Part shown: positions 40,212 through 51,400 of the stretch, piece by piece
Numbering within the stretch: the stretch's first letter is position 1
How the letters are laid out: each line of letters opens with the position of its first letter
From: Pelagicoccus sp. SDUM812003
GTDB taxonomy: Bacteria; Verrucomicrobiota; Verrucomicrobiia; Opitutales; Opitutaceae
Length of the DNA stretch: 64,000 nucleotides
Direction of reading: 5' to 3'
NCBI RefSeq assembly: GCF_031127815.1
Contig: NZ_JARXHY010000012.1
Coordinates: forward strand, 1 to 64,000
Program-made: the position numbers and the translations under genes
The notes under the pieces: model-generated
Told to the model about the DNA's origin: nothing
Databases searched by the model: none
What the model saw: only the letters and a program-made list of their open reading frames with translations

Positions 40212-41801
40212 ATGGCTCGACGGATTTTTAGTTTACGCGATCAGAGATACGACACCTACCAGAAGCAGATAGGATCTGTAAGCGCTTGGCTGATACGCTG
40301 CCTGGAAAAGAGCGGGCGACCCAGCGTGAGCTGGACCGCGTCCCAGCGGAATAAGACCAATGCCGCCCTGGCAAACATTCCGCAAAATCAGCAGGATCTA
40401 TTCGCTGGCTGGCGAGGGCTGGGAGTTCCAACCGCGGGTCACTGGAAGCTGGAACATGGAGGTTGGGGCGAGTATTTCATGTCCATCCTAGCGGAGCCAG
40501 GGAGTCGGACCAGCTTACACGGTTCGGAAGCCAAGAAAGCCCTGAAACGCGTCGTCACCGCCTCGAGTCGCGTGCGAATCATCACTTTCAAAGTTCGCAA
40601 GAAGGGCGGAAGTACACGCCTTTTCGCCATGGCGGCAGTCGTGGAGGAAGACCAGGTCCACCTCTTCGATCCGGCGGTTGGACTCAGCACGGTCGACGTC
40701 ACAGAGGCCTTCTATTGGTTTGGTCGGTATATGGATAGCAACTACGGCCCGAGCGAAGCGATCGAGCAGTGGCACACCTATCTCGTCACAGTGGTCGACT
40801 TGTTCTTCACTTGGTTCGGACCACCGCCCCAAGCGAATCAGGCCGGGCAGCATCCGGACACCATGGGGCCGGACAAAATTGCGACTTCGGGCTTCGCAGA
40901 TCCGTTTCCGCCTCGCGTCAAGTTCTGTTGCGAATTGTCACACGTTCGCCACTACAAGCAGGTTTTACCGAGGACGGTCGACGTCTTCTGCCCAGATGAT
41001 CTCTTACCTGGAGGACAGCTTGATTCCGGGCCGCAAATGCAGAAGCCGGATTACAACCAGCTGGACAGCTGCGTCGCCTCGATTTTATCGAAATCCACCC
41101 GAGCGGGGAGCACCGTTCGCGAACGCGTGAATGCAAAAAACATCTGGTCGCTCTACTGTATCTGGAAGTTTGGTGGGTATCACATGGACAACGGAGTTAT
41201 TCCTGCCCGCGATGGAGCAGGGGAACTTCATTTTCCGGTTCCCGAAACCTTTGGCATCGCCGAGATTTCCGGACTTTCGGTCCAGGATGGGCATGCGCCG
41301 ACTCCGCGCAAGGTGAGCCATTGGAAGGGCGCGTTTGGGAAATCCGGTTTTCACTGCGCGGCGATCCGCGACGAAAATGGCTTCCTAGTAAATGAGTTGC
41401 TGGCGAAAAACGGTCTCAAAGCGCTCAAGACCAAATTGCAGTTGCACGACAAGTTCGACGTCTGGCTCATGCGAGCGCCTCGTGGAGACCGAGCGGTTCG
41501 CCAGGCCCTGAAATTCTACATCTATCTTTGGTACAAGATGGATGAGGTCTTCAGCGAACACCATGCGAAGCCGGCCTTCCGTTTGGACAGCGAATTCTAC
41601 AAAAACGCCAGTCGTGCCTCTATCCTCTCAGCAGTCGCCACCGGCATGACGCATCCCGAAGCGAATAGCGGGAAATGTAGCGCTCTAAAATCGTTGCCGG
41701 CCCATAGCCTCATGCCAGCCATCAATGACAACGCTCGCGGCCTTGCGGTCTACGTCGATGAGTTGAAAGTGCGAAAAATAGGGTTTCGCAGTCACGGCTA
41801 G
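40212..41801 (+). CDS. Uncharacterised protein, third gene of the coiled-coil operon
   Basis: 529 aa, no signal peptide, preceded by one of the best Shine-Dalgarno sequences in the window (AGAGGAG, 9 nt before the ATG) and only 23 bp after paralogue B. Residues 1-200 end in HLFDPAVG, which recalls the H-x-F-D-P-N-x-G region of YopT/C58-type cysteine proteases, but the expected Gly-x-Cys near the N-terminus reads GSVSAWL. Residues about 308-330 (AKNIWSLYCIWKFGGYHMDN) recall the SDILR...GGxYxDxD motif of GT-A glycosyltransferases such as clostridial toxins, but the second Asp of DxD is Gly. Both resemblances are weak. It may be a degenerate enzyme, an effector-like protein or an unrelated new fold. 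Confidence 0.8.
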   Translation: MARRIFSLRDQRYDTYQKQIGSVSAWLIRCLEKSGRPSVSWTASQRNKTNAALANIPQNQQDLFAGWRGLGVPTAGHWKLEHGGWGEYFMSILAEPGSRTSLHGSEAKKALKRVVTASSRVRIITFKVRKKGGSTRLFAMAAVVEEDQVHLFDPAVGLSTVDVTEAFYWFGRYMDSNYGPSEAIEQWHTYLVTVVDLFFTWFGPPPQANQAGQHPDTMGPDKIATSGFADPFPPRVKFCCELSHVRHYKQVLPRTVDVFCPDDLLPGGQLDSGPQMQKPDYNQLDSCVASILSKSTRAGSTVRERVNAKNIWSLYCIWKFGGYHMDNGVIPARDGAGELHFPVPETFGIAEISGLSVQDGHAPTPRKVSHWKGAFGKSGFHCAAIRDENGFLVNELLAKNGLKALKTKLQLHDKFDVWLMRAPRGDRAVRQALKFYIYLWYKMDEVFSEHHAKPAFRLDSEFYKNASRASILSAVATGMTHPEANSGKCSALKSLPAHSLMPAINDNARGLAVYVDELKVRKIGFRSHG

Positions 41802-41834
41802 CCGTGGCGAGTTCGATTATCAGTTTCGCTCAAA

Positions 41835-41849
41835 CCCGGACGGTCCGGG
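41835..41849. terminator. Possible bidirectional terminator hairpin
   Basis: A perfect 6-bp palindrome CCCGGA-CGG-TCCGGG lies between the convergent stop codons at 41801 and 41858. On the minus strand it is followed by TTTGAG, so only a weak U-tract is present. Confidence 0.4.
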
Positions 41850-41857
41850 CCTGATTT

Positions 41858-42565
41858 CTACTGAGGACGCCTGAAGAAGCGGGGGTTGCGCTCGATGAAG
41901 GTTCGGATTCCGCTTTCGATAAAGGAGCGTTTCCGGCGCCTCATGTACCACCAGCCTAGCAGACTGATGATCAGGGCTCCCAGGGTATCCACGATGAGAT
42001 CCCACATGGTGTCGGTGAGGCCGGACGGGTCGTTGAACATCGGCTTTTGCATTTGCGTGCCGAAAACCTGGTCCATGGTGAATTCGAAGATTTCCCAGAC
42101 GGCGCCGATCGCCACGGCGAAGACAAAAGCGAAGAAGGCCACGAAGCGCGGTCGCATGGTGAGTTCGATCCTCGCATTCTCGTTGAGCAAATAGACCAGA
42201 AGAAAGCCCAGGATGCCGAGCAGGAAGCCCGAGGTGGTGTGTAGAGCGATATCCCACCACCAGATACGAACATAGAATTGGCGAAGCTCGCCCAGGAAGA
42301 GAGCGGCGAAGACGAAACCAATCGCCATGAGCTGGAATTCCGGAGGGATGTAGACTTGGAAGCGTCGGCCTAGGATGATAGGAGACATGGTCGCTAACAT
42401 AATGGCGATGACCAGAAAAGCGGTGAACCACTGCCCTCGAAGCAGAACGACCGCGAGCTCAAGGGTCATGATCGCTTGAATCAAGATCACCGCGTATTTG
42501 TGGATGCGAGACGCTCTGCTCTGCACCAGATCTGGCTGCTGGTTCGATACCTCTGATTCGCTCAT
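41858..42565 (-). CDS. DUF2238 family membrane protein (YjdF-like)
   Basis: 235 aa with about six predicted membrane helices. The family is recognised from WWWDIALHTTSGFLLGILGF, AVWEIFEFTMDQVFGTQMQ and GLTDTMWDLIVDTLGALI, where the Asp, His and Glu residues inside the membrane are strongly conserved. No biochemical role is established for the family. It lies convergent to the coiled-coil operon and divergent from the AMP nucleosidase gene, with 108 bp between the two starts. The start ATG at 42565 gives a soluble N-terminal tail of about 25 residues before the first helix. Confidence 0.85.
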   Translation of the reverse strand: MSESEVSNQQPDLVQSRASRIHKYAVILIQAIMTLELAVVLLRGQWFTAFLVIAIMLATMSPIILGRRFQVYIPPEFQLMAIGFVFAALFLGELRQFYVRIWWWDIALHTTSGFLLGILGFLLVYLLNENARIELTMRPRFVAFFAFVFAVAIGAVWEIFEFTMDQVFGTQMQKPMFNDPSGLTDTMWDLIVDTLGALIISLLGWWYMRRRKRSFIESGIRTFIERNPRFFRRPQ

Positions 42566-42673
42566 ATCCCGGAGGGTAGCGTGATCGCTTGGTGAATTCC
42601 AATCTTGGAATGCGGTTAGACGTCCGCCGCTTTTCCTGTTGAACCGAATCCTCAGCTGGGCTTTGCATAGTCA

Positions 42674-43444
42674 ATGAATAGCAAGAAGGAGATCGTGGAG
42701 GACTGGCTGCCTCGCTACACCGGAACGGAGCTAAAGGCGTTTGGAGACTACATCCTGCTATGCAATTTCGACCAGTATCTGGAGCTCTTCGCCGAACGTT
42801 TCGGAGTGGAGATCAAAGGAGCGGGCAAGCCTATGCAGTGCGTCACCGCAGGTCGCATCAGTCTGGTAAACTTCGGTATCGGCAGCCCGTCCGCAGCTAC
42901 CATCATCGACCTGCTCACCGCGGTGAAACCAAAGGCCGCCCTGTTTCTGGGAAAATGCGGCGGGCTCAAGCACGTGGCGAATGTAGGCTCGTTTGTGCTA
43001 CCCATCGCGGCGATTCGCGGGGAAGGGACGAGTTCCGACTACATGCCGCCAGAGGTGCCCGCTCTTCCCGCTTTCGCCTTGCAGAAGGCGATTTCCACCA
43101 CCATTCGCGACAACGGCTTCGACTACTGGACGGGCACGGTTTACACCACCAATCGACGCGTCTGGGAGCATGACGAGCGTTTCAGAGAGTATCTCAGAAA
43201 GACGCGGGCCATCGCGGTGGACATGGAAACCGCGACCATTTTCGTGGCCAGCTTCGCCAACGAAATCCCCTCGGGCGCTCTGCTGCTGGTATCGGATCAG
43301 CCCATGCTGCCGGAAGGGATAAAAACCGGCGCCAGCGACCGCACGGTAGACCAATCCTACGTGGAGAAGCACCTGGACATCGGCATCAAAGCCCTCGAGC
43401 AGCTGATCAACAAAGGCGAGACCATCAAACACCTGAAGTTCTAG
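42674..43444 (+). CDS. amn: AMP nucleosidase, short form
   Basis: 256 aa. It belongs to the purine nucleoside phosphorylase fold: LVNFGIGSPSAATIIDLL (phosphate/ribose loop), ALFLGKCGGLKH and the base-binding VDMETATIFVASFANEIP with LLLVSDQPMLPEGIKT, which is typical of AMP nucleosidases of the short type lacking the N-terminal regulatory domain of the E. coli enzyme. It cleaves AMP to adenine and ribose 5-phosphate. The stop codon is immediately followed by the first REP unit of a RAYT cassette. Confidence 0.88.
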   Translation: MNSKKEIVEDWLPRYTGTELKAFGDYILLCNFDQYLELFAERFGVEIKGAGKPMQCVTAGRISLVNFGIGSPSAATIIDLLTAVKPKAALFLGKCGGLKHVANVGSFVLPIAAIRGEGTSSDYMPPEVPALPAFALQKAISTTIRDNGFDYWTGTVYTTNRRVWEHDERFREYLRKTRAIAVDMETATIFVASFANEIPSGALLLVSDQPMLPEGIKTGASDRTVDQSYVEKHLDIGIKALEQLINKGETIKHLKF

Positions 43445-43539
43445 GGTAGGGCACGACCGCCGGGCGTGCCGCGAAACTCTGTCCATACTGTAATTTTCTC
43501 AATCGTCCGGCGCGGCGTGCCCGGCGGTCACGCCCTACC
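43445..43539. repeat. REP pair (left), inverted
   Basis: Two 29-bp units face each other: 43445-43473 (forward) and 43511-43539 (reverse). Each reads GGTAGGG, a 4-nt arm, ACCGCCGGG, the complementary 4-nt arm, then CCGCG. Each carries GTAG before its hairpin, the mark of RAYT-linked REPs. The 37-nt spacer between them is AT-richer. The reverse unit supplies the TAG stop of the transposase gene. Confidence 0.88.
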
Positions 43540-43966
43540 GTTTGTAGGGCCAGTCTTCGGGGGTATTGCAGAGGCCGGCTCGTACTGGGTTATTCAATAC
43601 GTAACTCCACTTTTCGTCGAGTTCGGCTTGATTGCGGATGCGGTGGTCGAAGAAGTTGGATTGCCAGTTGATACCGAGCTTCTTGGAGGTGTATTGCTTC
43701 CAATCGGATATCGTTTTGGTTATCGACTGAAACTGCGAGAAGGCAATGAAAGCATGCAAGTGGTCCGGCATGAGAAGCATTAGATCGACGTTCCACTGGA
43801 GGAGCTTCTCGCGATAGATGACCGTGTCGAAGAGCGCGTTTGCGAGTGTTGAATGCGCTAGGGTGTTGGCATACCGTTTTGCGCAATTGATTGTGATGAA
43901 GTAGACGGCGTCATCCGGCACCCATGGAGGAGGGGTATGCGGAAGACGTTTGCGTTCGGGTAACAT
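43535..43966 (-). CDS. REP-associated tyrosine transposase (RAYT, Y1_Tnp family)
   Basis: 143 aa. Shows the HUH-endonuclease features of this family: YFITINCAKRYANT near the N-terminus, the metal-binding His pair in LLMPDHLHAF, and the catalytic Tyr in the SDWKQYTSKKLGI segment; NNPVRAGLCNTPEDWPYKR is the usual C-terminal ending. RAYTs cut at REP hairpins carrying GTAG and are thought to spread REPs without mobilising themselves. The gene spans exactly from one REP pair to the other: its ATG is adjacent to the unit at 43967 and its TAG stop is inside the unit ending at 43539. No Shine-Dalgarno is present; the REP occupies that place. Confidence 0.93.
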   Translation of the reverse strand: MLPERKRLPHTPPPWVPDDAVYFITINCAKRYANTLAHSTLANALFDTVIYREKLLQWNVDLMLLMPDHLHAFIAFSQFQSITKTISDWKQYTSKKLGINWQSNFFDHRIRNQAELDEKWSYVLNNPVRAGLCNTPEDWPYKR

Positions 43967-44079
43967 GGTAGGGTCCGACCGCCGGGCGGACCGCGACGGT
44001 TGGTTAATTCGGATTAGATCTAAGAGTGGAGAGTTGGGAAAGATGATCGGCTTGGCGCGGCGTGCCCGGCGGTCACGCC

Positions 44080-44084
<5 letters not shown>
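43967..44084. repeat. REP pair (right), inverted
   Basis: Units 43967-43995 (forward) and 44056-44084 (reverse), the same 29-bp design as the left pair. In the forward unit the 4-nt arms are TCCG and CGGA rather than CACG and CGTG: both arms changed, so pairing is kept. The reverse unit reaches into alaS and supplies its TAG stop codon (44080-44082). Confidence 0.88.
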
Positions 44085-46734
<2,650 letters not shown>

Positions 46735-46793
46735 GCTAGGATGTGCCGTATTTGTTTTTTGCCCACGAATTTCACGAATCTTTTTGAGAGCCT

Positions 46794-46816
46794 GAATCCT
46801 TCTGATCGAAGGATTC
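46794..46816. repeat. Perfect 9-bp stem-loop after the GxxExxY gene
   Basis: GAATCCTTC (46794-46802) and GAAGGATTC (46808-46816) form a perfect 9-bp stem with a 5-nt loop, touching the stop codon of the GxxExxY gene. No T-run follows on either strand, so it is a weak terminator candidate or an mRNA-stabilising hairpin before alaS. Confidence 0.55.
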
Positions 46817-47202
46817 TATCTTATGATTCGTTTCCATTCTAGTTTTTGATCGTGGCCGAAGTTTATGAGAATACCGAGACGGAGATTGGACGCTCTGAGG
46901 TAGTTTAGGATTTGGGATTCTTCGCGTTTTGTGAGCTTTTCGATGGCTTTGAGCTCGATAAGGATTTCGTGATAGGCGATGAGGTCGGCGAAGTACTCTT
47001 TGTTGAGAGTGTGTCCCTTGTAGGTGATGTGTAGTGGTGGCTGGGATACGAAAGGAATCGAATTGGAGTTGAGCTCGAACTCGTATGCTTCTTGGTAGAC
47101 TTGTTCTAGAAACTCTGAACCGAGTTCGTTGTAAACCTCGAAGGCCGCGCCGACGAGCTTGTAACACTCGTCGGCAAACAGGACTTCTTGATTCGTGCTC
47201 AT
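46816..47202 (-). CDS. GxxExxY family protein
   Basis: 128 aa. The name-giving motif is GSEFLEQVY, and NKEYFADLIAYHEILIELKAI carries the D...ExK residues of a PD-(D/E)xK nuclease-like core. Members are widespread in environmental bacteria, usually as solitary genes scattered between housekeeping genes, and have no firm function. Here it lies between leuB (24 bp upstream) and alaS (81 bp downstream), all in the same direction. Confidence 0.9.
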   Translation of the reverse strand: MSTNQEVLFADECYKLVGAAFEVYNELGSEFLEQVYQEAYEFELNSNSIPFVSQPPLHITYKGHTLNKEYFADLIAYHEILIELKAIEKLTKREESQILNYLRASNLRLGILINFGHDQKLEWKRIIR

Positions 47203-47226
47203 TCGAGCGATTCGTGGGCGAACTTT

Positions 47227-48336
47227 CTACAGTCTTTCGATGATGGCGGCGGCCATTTCTTTGGTGCCGATGCTGGGTTTGCCGAAGGCGATGTCGCCGG
47301 TGCGTTGGCCGTCCATGACGGCTTGCTTGACGGCCTTTTCGATCTTTTGCGCGATTTCTTCTTCGCCGAAGCTGTAGCGGAGCATGAGGGCGGCGCTGAG
47401 GATCTGGGCGCAGGGGTTGGCGATGCCTTTGCCTGCGATGTCGGGAGCGGTGCCTCCGGATGGCTCGTAGAGACCGAAGGGGAGACCGAGGCGATTCTTG
47501 CCGGTGCCGAGGGAGGCGGAGGAGAGCATGCCGAGGCTGCCGCAAACGATGCCCATTTCATCCGAAAGGATGTCGCCGAACATGTTTTCGGTCACGATGA
47601 CGTCGAATTGGTTCGGATCGCGGGCGAGTTGCATGGCGGCGTTGTCCACGTACATGTGGGTGAGCTGAAGCTCCGGGGCCTTGGCCTTGATGTACTCGGT
47701 AGCGGTCTTGCGCCAGAGCACGGAAGTGGTGAGCACGTTGGCCTTGTCGACGGAGCAGATCCTGCCGGAGCGGGACTTTGCGGAGGCGATGGCCACGTCG
47801 AGGATGCGTTCGATCTCGGACTTCTTGTAGACCATCTCGTCGGTGGCTTGGATGTCGCCATCGGGGAGCTCTTCGGTGCGCTTGGGGCCGAAGTAGATGC
47901 CGCCGGTGAGCTCGCGCACGCAGACGATGTCGATGCCTTCGGGGATGCGCTCGGTTTTTAGCGGGGAGGCGTCGGTGAGTTCCTTGTAGAGGAGGCCTGG
48001 GCGGAGGTTGGCGAAGAGTGAGAAGTGTTTTCTGATGGGCAGCAGGGCGGCGCGCTCGGGCTGCTCGGCCGGAGGGAGGTTTTCCCACTTGGGGCCGCCA
48101 ATGGAGCCGAAGAGGATGGCGTCGGCGTCTTCGCAGATCTTGACGGTGGAGTCGGGAAGGGCCTTGCCTTCGTTGTCGATGCCGGCTCCGCCGACGTGGG
48201 CTTCGGTGTAGTCGAGAGCGATGCCGGCGGGCTCGGTGGCGGCCTTGAGGACGTCGAGAGCGACGGTCATAACTTCCGGACCGATGTAGTCACCGGGGAG
48301 AACTGCGAATTTGAGCGTTTTCATGAAGGGGGCCAT
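47227..48336 (-). CDS. leuB: 3-isopropylmalate dehydrogenase
   Basis: 369 aa. It oxidises and decarboxylates 3-isopropylmalate with NAD in leucine synthesis. Typical signatures are [11 protein letters not shown] at the N-terminus, [30 protein letters not shown] (substrate-specifying loop), [16 protein letters not shown] and the NAD-binding [12 protein letters not shown]...[16 protein letters not shown]. Starts at 48336 (MAPFMKTL) or 48324 (MKTL); neither has a Shine-Dalgarno. The remaining leu genes are not in the window. It follows the large hybrid sensor kinase by 67 bp on the same strand. Confidence 0.96.
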   Translation of the reverse strand: MAPFMKTLKFAVLPGDYIGPEVMTVALDVLKAATEPAGIALDYTEAHVGGAGIDNEGKALPDSTVKICEDADAILFGSIGGPKWENLPPAEQPERAALLPIRKHFSLFANLRPGLLYKELTDASPLKTERIPEGIDIVCVRELTGGIYFGPKRTEELPDGDIQATDEMVYKKSEIERILDVAIASAKSRSGRICSVDKANVLTTSVLWRKTATEYIKAKAPELQLTHMYVDNAAMQLARDPNQFDVIVTENMFGDILSDEMGIVCGSLGMLSSASLGTGKNRLGLPFGLYEPSGGTAPDIAGKGIANPCAQILSAALMLRYSFGEEEIAQKIEKAVKQAVMDGQRTGDIAFGKPSIGTKEMAAAIIERL

Positions 48337-48403
48337 TGAGAGGGAAAACGCTGGATTTTAAAGCGAAAATTTGGCGGATGCGAAGGCGGGCCTGAGGCGG
48401 GGT

Positions 48404-51400
48404 TTAGCGTGACGATCCGTAGGAGCGCGAGCGGAGTTGCTTGTCGATCGCCTGAAGCAGTTGGTCGGGGGTGAAGGGCTTGCACAGATGGGCGTCGGCT
48501 CCGGCGGCGAGCGAACGATTGATCTCCTCCTTCATCGCGTAGGCGGATTGCACGATGATCGGCAGATTGGGGAATCGTTCCCGAGCGAGCCGAGCGGCTT
48601 CGTATCCGTTCATCACCGGCATTTTCAAGTCGAGCACCAGGACGTCCACCGAATGGCGAGCGAGCAGGTCCAGGGTTTCCTGGCCGTCGGAGGCCCGGAG
48701 CAGCTTGATGCCGGTGGGAGCCAGCACGTGGCTGATGTACTCGAAGTTCGGGGTTTCGTCCTCCGCGATCAGCGCGGTGTAGCCCTCCAGATCGGGAGCC
48801 TTGTCGAATGGGTTGTCCGTCTCCGAGGTAGGTTGGGAAACGCCTTGCTCGGCGGGCGACCAATCGCAGGGAAGCTTGATGGTGAAGGTCGTGCCTTGCC
48901 CGATCTTGGAGCTAGCCGAAATGCGGCCTCCCATGAGCTCGGTCAGCTTCTGCGATATGGTGAGGCCTAGACCGGTGCCGCGGTAGAGCTTCTGGCGATC
49001 GTTTTCCACCTTGTGAAACCGCTTGAAGATATCGGCCAGCTGATTCTCGGGGATGCCGATCCCGGTGTCGCGTACCTCGAAGACCACTTGTGTCCGATTC
49101 GCTTCCTCGCAAGGTTCGAAGCGACAGCTAAGCGTGATGGAGCCGTCCTCGGTGAACTTGATGGCGTTGGTGAGCAGGTTGGAGAGGATTTGGCGAAGGC
49201 GCAGGGGATCGAGCATCACGCTGAAATTCGACCGGCTCGGGGCGTTGCGATCGTCGTATTCGAGGCTGAGCTGACTGTTGCTCTTGGTTTTGGCTGATGA
49301 TCGGAAGAGCGAGTAGAGCTGATCGCACAGCTCTCGCAAATCGATGGGTTGGAGGTCGATTTCCGCCTCTCCTGCTTCGATGGTCGAAAGATCGAGAATG
49401 TCGTCGATCAGAGCGAGCAGGGTCTCGCTGCTCTGGTTCACGATCGCGATGAGGCGTTTCCTCTCTTCGGCGGGGAGCGACTCATTGTCGAAAAAGTGTA
49501 GAAAGCCCACGATGGCGTTCATCGGGGTGCGGATTTCGTGGGACATGTTGGCCAGAAACGCCGATTTGAGCCGGTCGCTGCGCTCGGCGGCGCTTTTGGC
49601 CACCTCCAGCTCCCGAGTGCGTTCGCGCACCGTGTCCTCCAGATGGTTCTGGTAGGCGAGGATCTGGTTGTACGCGGTTTCCAGTTTCTTGTTGGCCTTG
49701 TCCAATTCCCGAGTGCGCTCGGCTACTGCGATCTCCAGCTCGCGCCGGCTTCGCTTGATCTTCGAGATGCGCAGGTAGATCAGCAGGGTCGGGATAGCGA
49801 CGAGAGATATCAGAGCGAGAGCGAGAAACCATCCCGTCTGCCAGAAGGGCGGCAGCACGCTTATGCTAAGCTGGGCTCCTTCCTGATTCCAGTACCCATC
49901 GGAATTGGAGGCGCGAACATGGAAGGTGTAGTCTCCCGGGAAAAGGTTGGTATAGGTGACGGAGCGGGCTTCCACCGGTGGGCTCCAATTTTGCTCGAAG
50001 CCTTCGAGACGGTAGCTGTAGCGGTTTTTGGAGGAGCGGTGGTAGCTGAGTCCGGCGAATTCGAAGGTGAGCGACTTTTGGTTGTGCCTGAGTCGAACTC
50101 GGTCGCTGTGGAGAACGCTTCGACGCAGGACGCCCGGACGGCTCGAATTCGGATCGATGGGCAAAGGCTGATTGAAGACCTGCAGACCGGTGATCGTCAC
50201 TTTCGGTGGCGTAGTGTCTTCCACGATGCGGCTCGGATCGAAATGCACGATGCCCTGAAGCGTGCCAAAAAACAGCTCGCCATCGGGAGCCCGCTGAACG
50301 GAGCCGGTGAAAAACTCGTGCGACGCCAGACCGTCGGATTGGTCGAAGCTCGCCATTTCGCCGGAGTCTGGATCGAAGCGAGCCAAGCCTTGCCAGGTGC
50401 CCACCCAGAGCTGGCCGGAGTCGTCCTCCACGATGGATTCCACGCTGCGATTGGGAAGCCCGGCGGAGGTGCCGAAGACCTGGAAGCCATCCGTTTCCGG
50501 AAGGTAGCGGTTGAGCCCGTTTTCGGTACCGATCCAGACGCGGCCCCGACTGTCGATGGCGATGTCCTTGACCACGGCGTTCGAGAGGCTGTCGTTTCGA
50601 CCATCGTCCGGTCGGTAGTTGCGAAAGACTTGCTTCTGCGTGTCGTACCGGGAAAGCCCGACCTGGGCGCCGATCCAGAGAAACTTCGTTTTAGGATCGT
50701 AGGCGATGGCGTTCGCCCAATCGCTGATCAGGGTGGTTTCAGGCCGGTAGGGATCCGATTTGAGATGCTGGAACGTCCCGGTGGCGATGTCCAGGTAGTC
50801 GATGCCGCCCCCGTGGGTGTTGATCCAAAGGTTCCCCTTTTCGTCCTCGGCGAAGTCGCGAATATCCTGGCTGGCGATGGAGTCGGGATTCTGCGGATCG
50901 GTAAGGTAGCGCTGGAAGCGGTCGCTTTCCGGCAGATAGCGAAAGAGACCGCCGCGAAAGGTTCCGACCCAGATCCAACCGCGCGAGTCCTCGAACAGCT
51001 TCAGGACGGGCTGGTCCGTGAAGGCGTCGGGATCCGACTCATCGCTCTGGTAGCGGCGAAAGGCAGCGCCGTCCTCTGGAAATACCTCCAGCCCGGATCG
51101 GGCGTCGCCGACCCAGAGCCTCCCTTGCCGGTCCTTCAGCGCGGCGCTGACCGGGGCGAAGGGCTTGGCCTGCGGGTTGCGCAGGTGGTGGGCGAAGTGC
51201 TGGAAGGGCTTCCTCGGGGCCGAATAGCGGGCGCCGTCGAACTGGCTGCCGATCCAGTAGGTGCCTTGAGGATCCTGGTAGAAGCGAGTAAGCCCGGCGT
51301 ACGGGATGTCTCCGTTTCCCGAGTCCGAGCCGATGCGATGAATCAGCTGGCCTGCGTCGGAGTAGACGAGAACGCTCCCGCCGGTGACAGCGACCATCTT

